A DNA stretch of 8,499 nt from Pseudomonadota bacterium (GTDB lineage: Bacteria > Pseudomonadota > Gammaproteobacteria > Pseudomonadales > Cellvibrionaceae): positions 1-8,499 of the forward strand of contig JAEZGT010000024.1 of NCBI GenBank assembly GCA_023416875.1, read 5' to 3'. The notes beneath the pieces were generated by a model. It ran no database searches. It worked only from the letters and a program-made list of their open reading frames with translations, and was not told where the DNA came from. Shown here in pieces: positions 5,779 to 8,499 of the stretch; the first letter of the stretch is position 1, and each line of letters starts with the position of its first letter. Both the position numbers and the translations under genes were made by a program.

Positions 5779-6129
5779 TCAGGAATCGTTTTTGAAAGGG
5801 TTGTGAACGGGCGGTCTGCGCGTGCGCTCCACGGCAGGGAGCTGAAGATGTAACGCCGCTTTGGCCACTATATGCGCGCTCACCGGCGCGGTGATAAATA
5901 GAAAAATCACGATAAGAAATTCGTGCAGACTGAGGCCGTCTCCGCGAGTGCTGAAATACAGGATCGAGCCGATAATCATGCCGCCGACACCGAGGGTGCT
6001 CGCTTTGGTGGGCCCGTGCAGGCGCATATAAAAATCCGGCAGACGGGCAAGGCCGATCGATCCTATCAACGCAAAACCGGCGCCGATCAGCAAGCAGAGG
6101 GAAATAATGATTTCGAGCAGTAAGGTCAT
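5779..6129 (-). CDS. mrpG: Mrp/Mnh/Pha cation/proton antiporter subunit G
   Basis: Small membrane subunit of the Mrp-type antiporter, which exchanges Na+ or K+ for protons in the inner membrane. I choose ATG 6129-6127, 13 bases after the mrpF stop and with GGGAAAG just upstream, rather than the longer open frame to 6162 that overlaps mrpF. This gives 116 residues, normal for MrpG. The first membrane segment is LEIIISLCLLIGAGFALIGSIGL. The hallmark GLARLPDFYMRLHGPTKASTLGVGG (residues 26-50) follows, then a second membrane segment and FLIVIFLFITAPVSAHIVAKAAL. The tail is short, basic and proline-containing. It is last in the C-D-E-F-G order, as is usual for these operons. Confidence 0.95.
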   Translation of the reverse strand: MTLLLEIIISLCLLIGAGFALIGSIGLARLPDFYMRLHGPTKASTLGVGGMIIGSILYFSTRGDGLSLHEFLIVIFLFITAPVSAHIVAKAALHLQLPAVERTRRPPVHNPFKNDS

Positions 6130-6142
6130 CAGACTTTCCCGA

Positions 6143-6412
6143 TTATTCGATGATGTCACCACGCAACAGATATTTCGACAGCACCACCGTGCCGACGAAG
6201 CCCATCACCGCAATCAATAACGCCGCCTCGAAATAAAAAGCCGATTGCTGATAAATGCCGTAAAGCACCAACAACGCAATAGCGTTGATGTACATGGTAT
6301 CGAGGGCAATGATGCGATCCGGCAGCGATGGACCGATTACCAGACGCCAGAGATTCAACGCCAGGGCCAGGCTCACCATAAACAGCGCTATGGGGATTAC
6401 CGTGTTCAACAT
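6143..6412 (-). CDS. mrpF: Mrp/Mnh/Pha cation/proton antiporter subunit F
   Basis: An 89-residue three-helix membrane subunit of the Mrp antiporter. It starts at ATG 6412-6410 with AAGGAG eight bases upstream, an excellent ribosome site; the open frame continues far upstream but only as a shadow of other genes. The family signature LWRLVIGPSLPDRIIALDTMYINAIALLVL (residues 21-50) is clear, followed by FYFEAALLIAVMGFVGTVVLSKYLLRGDIIE. It overlaps the end of mrpE by seven bases, so translation is probably coupled. MrpF is needed for complex assembly and transport in studied systems; its exact chemistry is not settled. Confidence 0.95.
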   Translation of the reverse strand: MLNTVIPIALFMVSLALALNLWRLVIGPSLPDRIIALDTMYINAIALLVLYGIYQQSAFYFEAALLIAVMGFVGTVVLSKYLLRGDIIE

Positions 6413-6915
6413 TCGAAAATCTCCTTCAGCGGAGCCTCGTAGCGCTGTTTCATCTGCGCGATCGCCTCTTGCTCGTCCTCGACGTGGAGCGAGTGAATCA
6501 GCAGATGGCGACGGTCGATACTCAAATCGGCGGAAACAGTGCCCGGAGTCAGGGAAATTGTGCTCGCCAGCAGCGTGATGGTGAAATCCTCGTGCACATC
6601 CAGCGGCAACAGCATAAACGCCGGCTGCAGACGATCCATCGGGCGCAAAATCAAACGTGCTACCACCCAGTTGGCCAGCAACACGTCCCACACCACCAAG
6701 GCGAGAAACTTCGCGGCCAACCAGGGTTTGCGCACACGCATCACCCCCGGCCAGAAGCTCTGGGTGTAGAACGGAATCAACCACGCCCAAAAGGCGCCAA
6801 GCAGCATGTGACCAACACTCACACTGTTTACCAGCAGCAGCCACAACACCCACAGCAGACAACTGAGCGTCGGGCGCGGCCAACAGCGGCGCCACCAGGA
6901 TACGGATAGGCTCAT
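6406..6915 (-). CDS. mrpE: Mrp/Mnh/Pha cation/proton antiporter subunit E
   Basis: A 169-residue subunit of the Mrp antiporter. It starts at ATG 6915-6913 with GAGGGAA upstream and shares the ATGA overlap with the mrpD stop. The frame stays open upstream to 7602, but that part is antisense-like shadow of mrpD. N-terminal membrane segments lie at about residues 17-50 (LLWVLWLLLVNSVSVGHMLLGAFWAWLIPF) and 68-90 (VVWDVLLANWVVARLIL). The C-terminal cytoplasmic domain carries the conserved TLLASTISLTPGTVSADLS and LLIHSLHVEDEQEA. It shares seven bases with mrpF downstream. The N-terminus, MSLSVSWWRRCWPRP, is more basic and Trp-rich than usual but the length is normal. Confidence 0.95.
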   Translation of the reverse strand: MSLSVSWWRRCWPRPTLSCLLWVLWLLLVNSVSVGHMLLGAFWAWLIPFYTQSFWPGVMRVRKPWLAAKFLALVVWDVLLANWVVARLILRPMDRLQPAFMLLPLDVHEDFTITLLASTISLTPGTVSADLSIDRRHLLIHSLHVEDEQEAIAQMKQRYEAPLKEIFEC

Positions 6916-8426
6916 GGTGAATTCCCTCGAATGGGCTGATAGGCATCCGCAGCCTGACGATAAGCCGCCGGATCGGTGAGCTGCGCCGCAGTGGCCTCCA
7001 TAAAAGGTAGAACCCAGCCGCCGGCAAAACTGAGGGTGAGGCTGACCGCCAGCAGGCCGCAGATGGCCGCAAGCGCTCCCGCGCTGGCGCGACCCTCGCC
7101 GGTGACTTCGCCATCGGTACGCCAAAAAAAAGTACTGCCGCTGCGGCTGAGTGCGGTAATGGTGAGCAGCCCCGACAGGAGCAGTGCCGGCCAAACCCAA
7201 ACCACTTGCTGGGGCGAGGCGGCCGCCTGCATCAGGCCGACCTTGCCGACAAATCCGCTGGTGGGCGGCATGCCGACGACGCTGGCGGCGGCGATAAAAA
7301 ACAGAATGCCCAGACTGGTGCCTTGCAGCAGCGGTGGACCGCCAGAGATAAGATCGGCTACCGCACCACGCTGCTGCCGCAATACATCCGCCAGCAAAAA
7401 CAGCACGGCGCAGATCCAGGTGGAATGGACGAGGTAATACAGCAACGCCGCCAGGGATTCCGCCGTATTCATGGCAATGCCCAGCAGCAGAGTGCCCACG
7501 GAGACAGTCACCAGATAGGCGATCTGCTGGCGCAGGCCCCGCGCCGCCAAAGTGCCGATCACGCCCAAAGCCAAAGTAACGATCGCCAGAGGCCACAGCC
7601 ACGGCTGGAAAAATGCTGCAAATCCGCCATCCGCAAATGCCAAACCGTAAACCCGCACAATCGAGTAGATGCCGACTTTGGTCATCACGGCAAACAGCGC
7701 AGCCACCGGGCCAACCGCGGCGGCATAGGCGCCGGGCAACCAGAAATACAGCGGCGCTATCGCGGCTTTAAGGCCGAATACCACAAACAACAACAGGCCG
7801 CCTGTGTGTGCCAAGGGGCGATCCGCCGGGTCCAGCGCGGCAATACGCGCTCCCATATCCGCCATATTGAGCGTGCCGGTCACGCCGTAGAGCAGCGAAA
7901 CCGCAATCAAAAACAGGGCCGAGCCAGCGAGGTTGAGTACCACGTAATGCAAGCCCGCTTTGGCGCGCTGAGGACCGTCGCCGTGCAGCAGGAGCGAGTA
8001 GGACGCGAGCAGCAGCACTTCGAAAAAGACAAAGAGATTGAATAGATCGCCGGTGAGGAAGGCGCCGTTGAGTCCGAACATCAACAAATGAATCAGAGGA
8101 TGGAGGCTGTCGCCGGGACCGTCGCGGTCGCAGGCAGCATAGGCGGTGCAGAAGAACGCGAGCACGCCGGTCATTGCCAGCATCAGCGCCGCCAAACGAT
8201 CCAGCTGCAGCACTATGCCAAAAGGTGGCGCCCAGTTACCCAAGGCGTAAAGGGAAATGGCGCCGCTGGAGACGATCTGCAGCAGATACAGCTCGACGCC
8301 CAGCAACAACACCAAGCTGGCCAAACTGACCACACGGGCGCGGCGCATGCCCATGCGCGCGCCGATCAACAGACTCAGTGCGGTCAGCAGGGGAAGCAAA
8401 ATCGGGGCGATGATCCAATGATTCAC
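6912..8426 (-). CDS. mrpD: Mrp/Mnh/Pha cation/proton antiporter subunit D
   Basis: A large polytopic subunit related to NuoN/NuoM of respiratory complex I, and a likely proton-translocating unit of the antiporter. The 504 residues match the usual length. The start is GTG 8426-8424, overlapping the mrpC stop (8425-8423), and the first residues NHWIIAPILLPLLTALSLL are typical. Key features are LTGDLFNLFVFFEVLLLASYSLL with Glu136 in the first half-channel helix and VVFGLKAAIAPLYFWLPGAYAAA with Lys220. AVMTKVGIYSIVRVYG with Lys250 follows, then LVHSTWICAVLFLLADVL and GMPPTSGFVGKVGLMQAA. These charged residues correspond to those essential in MrpD and complex I antiporter-like subunits. About 14 membrane helices are expected. 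The gene ends in the ATGA overlap with mrpE. Confidence 0.96.
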   Translation of the reverse strand: MNHWIIAPILLPLLTALSLLIGARMGMRRARVVSLASLVLLLGVELYLLQIVSSGAISLYALGNWAPPFGIVLQLDRLAALMLAMTGVLAFFCTAYAACDRDGPGDSLHPLIHLLMFGLNGAFLTGDLFNLFVFFEVLLLASYSLLLHGDGPQRAKAGLHYVVLNLAGSALFLIAVSLLYGVTGTLNMADMGARIAALDPADRPLAHTGGLLLFVVFGLKAAIAPLYFWLPGAYAAAVGPVAALFAVMTKVGIYSIVRVYGLAFADGGFAAFFQPWLWPLAIVTLALGVIGTLAARGLRQQIAYLVTVSVGTLLLGIAMNTAESLAALLYYLVHSTWICAVLFLLADVLRQQRGAVADLISGGPPLLQGTSLGILFFIAAASVVGMPPTSGFVGKVGLMQAAASPQQVVWVWPALLLSGLLTITALSRSGSTFFWRTDGEVTGEGRASAGALAAICGLLAVSLTLSFAGGWVLPFMEATAAQLTDPAAYRQAADAYQPIRGNSP

Positions 8427-8499
8427 GAGGAGCTGCCCTCCCCCTGGCCATCCACATGATCGTTGCCGAGTTCAGCGCGGGCGCGCAGGGAAAGCACCA
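8423..8499 (-). CDS. mrpC: Mrp/Mnh/Pha cation/proton antiporter subunit C (last 24 codons only)
   Basis: Only the C-terminal end lies in the window: VLSLRARAELGNDHVDGQGEGSSS followed by TGA at 8425-8423. The pattern of a hydrophobic residue run, then RARAE and DHVDG, is typical of the short cytoplasmic tail of MrpC/MnhC, a NuoK-like subunit. Its stop overlaps the GTG start of mrpD by four bases, so the two are probably translationally coupled. Subunits A and B, fused or separate, should lie beyond the right edge. Confidence 0.85.
   Translation of the reverse strand, partial: VLSLRARAELGNDHVDGQGEGSSS

Noticed and set aside
6413..7114. Long upstream extension of the mrpF frame
   Set aside because: The recognisable protein begins at ATG 6412 with a strong ribosome site; the extension overlaps mrpE and mrpD and reads as basic low-complexity sequence.
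6916..7602. Long upstream extension of the mrpE frame
   Set aside because: Lies inside mrpD in another frame and has no domain; mrpE starts at 6915 with GAGGGAA upstream.
7206..8045. 279-codon open frame on the plus strand within mrpD
   Set aside because: Gln/Arg/His-rich translation typical of the antisense of a hydrophobic membrane gene; no motif and no ribosome site.
8088..8459. 123-codon open frame on the plus strand at the start of mrpD
   Set aside because: Same antisense composition (Gln, Ala, His rich) opposite a well-recognised gene.

Overview
The window reads as ordinary chromosomal DNA of a Gram-negative proteobacterium. A gammaproteobacterium of the Cellvibrio type is my best guess, from protein character and moderate GC content, but this is unverified. 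The Gram-negative reading rests on a Tat-exported nitrate-binding protein, a monofunctional peptidoglycan transglycosylase (MtgA), a TlpA-like thioredoxin and an Mrp/Pha-type cation/proton antiporter operon. All confident genes are on the minus strand except one methyltransferase-like gene on the plus strand.

Layout from low to high coordinates. (1) 1-755 and 802-2142, minus: nrtB (3' end outside the window) and nrtA, the membrane and substrate-binding parts of a nitrate ABC importer. They are transcribed as nrtA then nrtB, and an ATPase gene is expected beyond base 1. (2) 2143-2584: a 442-base divergent control region with a good sigma-54-like promoter facing nrtA and two short dyads. (3) 2585-3333, plus: a class I SAM-dependent methyltransferase gene broken by a one-base deletion near 2825, with a hairpin and T run at its end. 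(4) 3351-4085, minus: mtgA. (5) 4230-5033, minus: a membrane-anchored TlpA-like thioredoxin with an Lgt-like N-terminal membrane domain. (6) 5113-5697, minus: an unrecognised secreted protein. (7) 5779-8499, minus: mrpG, mrpF, mrpE, mrpD and the last codons of mrpC, tightly overlapped in transcription order C-D-E-F-G, with upstream subunits beyond the right edge.

Functionally there are three blocks. One is nitrogen acquisition, with NrtA capturing nitrate in the periplasm and NrtB carrying it across the membrane. The second is cell-envelope work: glycan polymerisation by MtgA, periplasmic thiol chemistry by the TlpA-like protein, and a secreted protein of unknown role. The third is cation/proton exchange by the multi-subunit Mrp complex.

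I found no mobile element, CRISPR array, tRNA, rRNA or clearly novel multi-gene system. The observations most worth following are the frameshifted methyltransferase, the sigma-54-like promoter of nrtA, the Lgt-like/TlpA fusion and the uncharacterised exported protein next to the antiporter operon.
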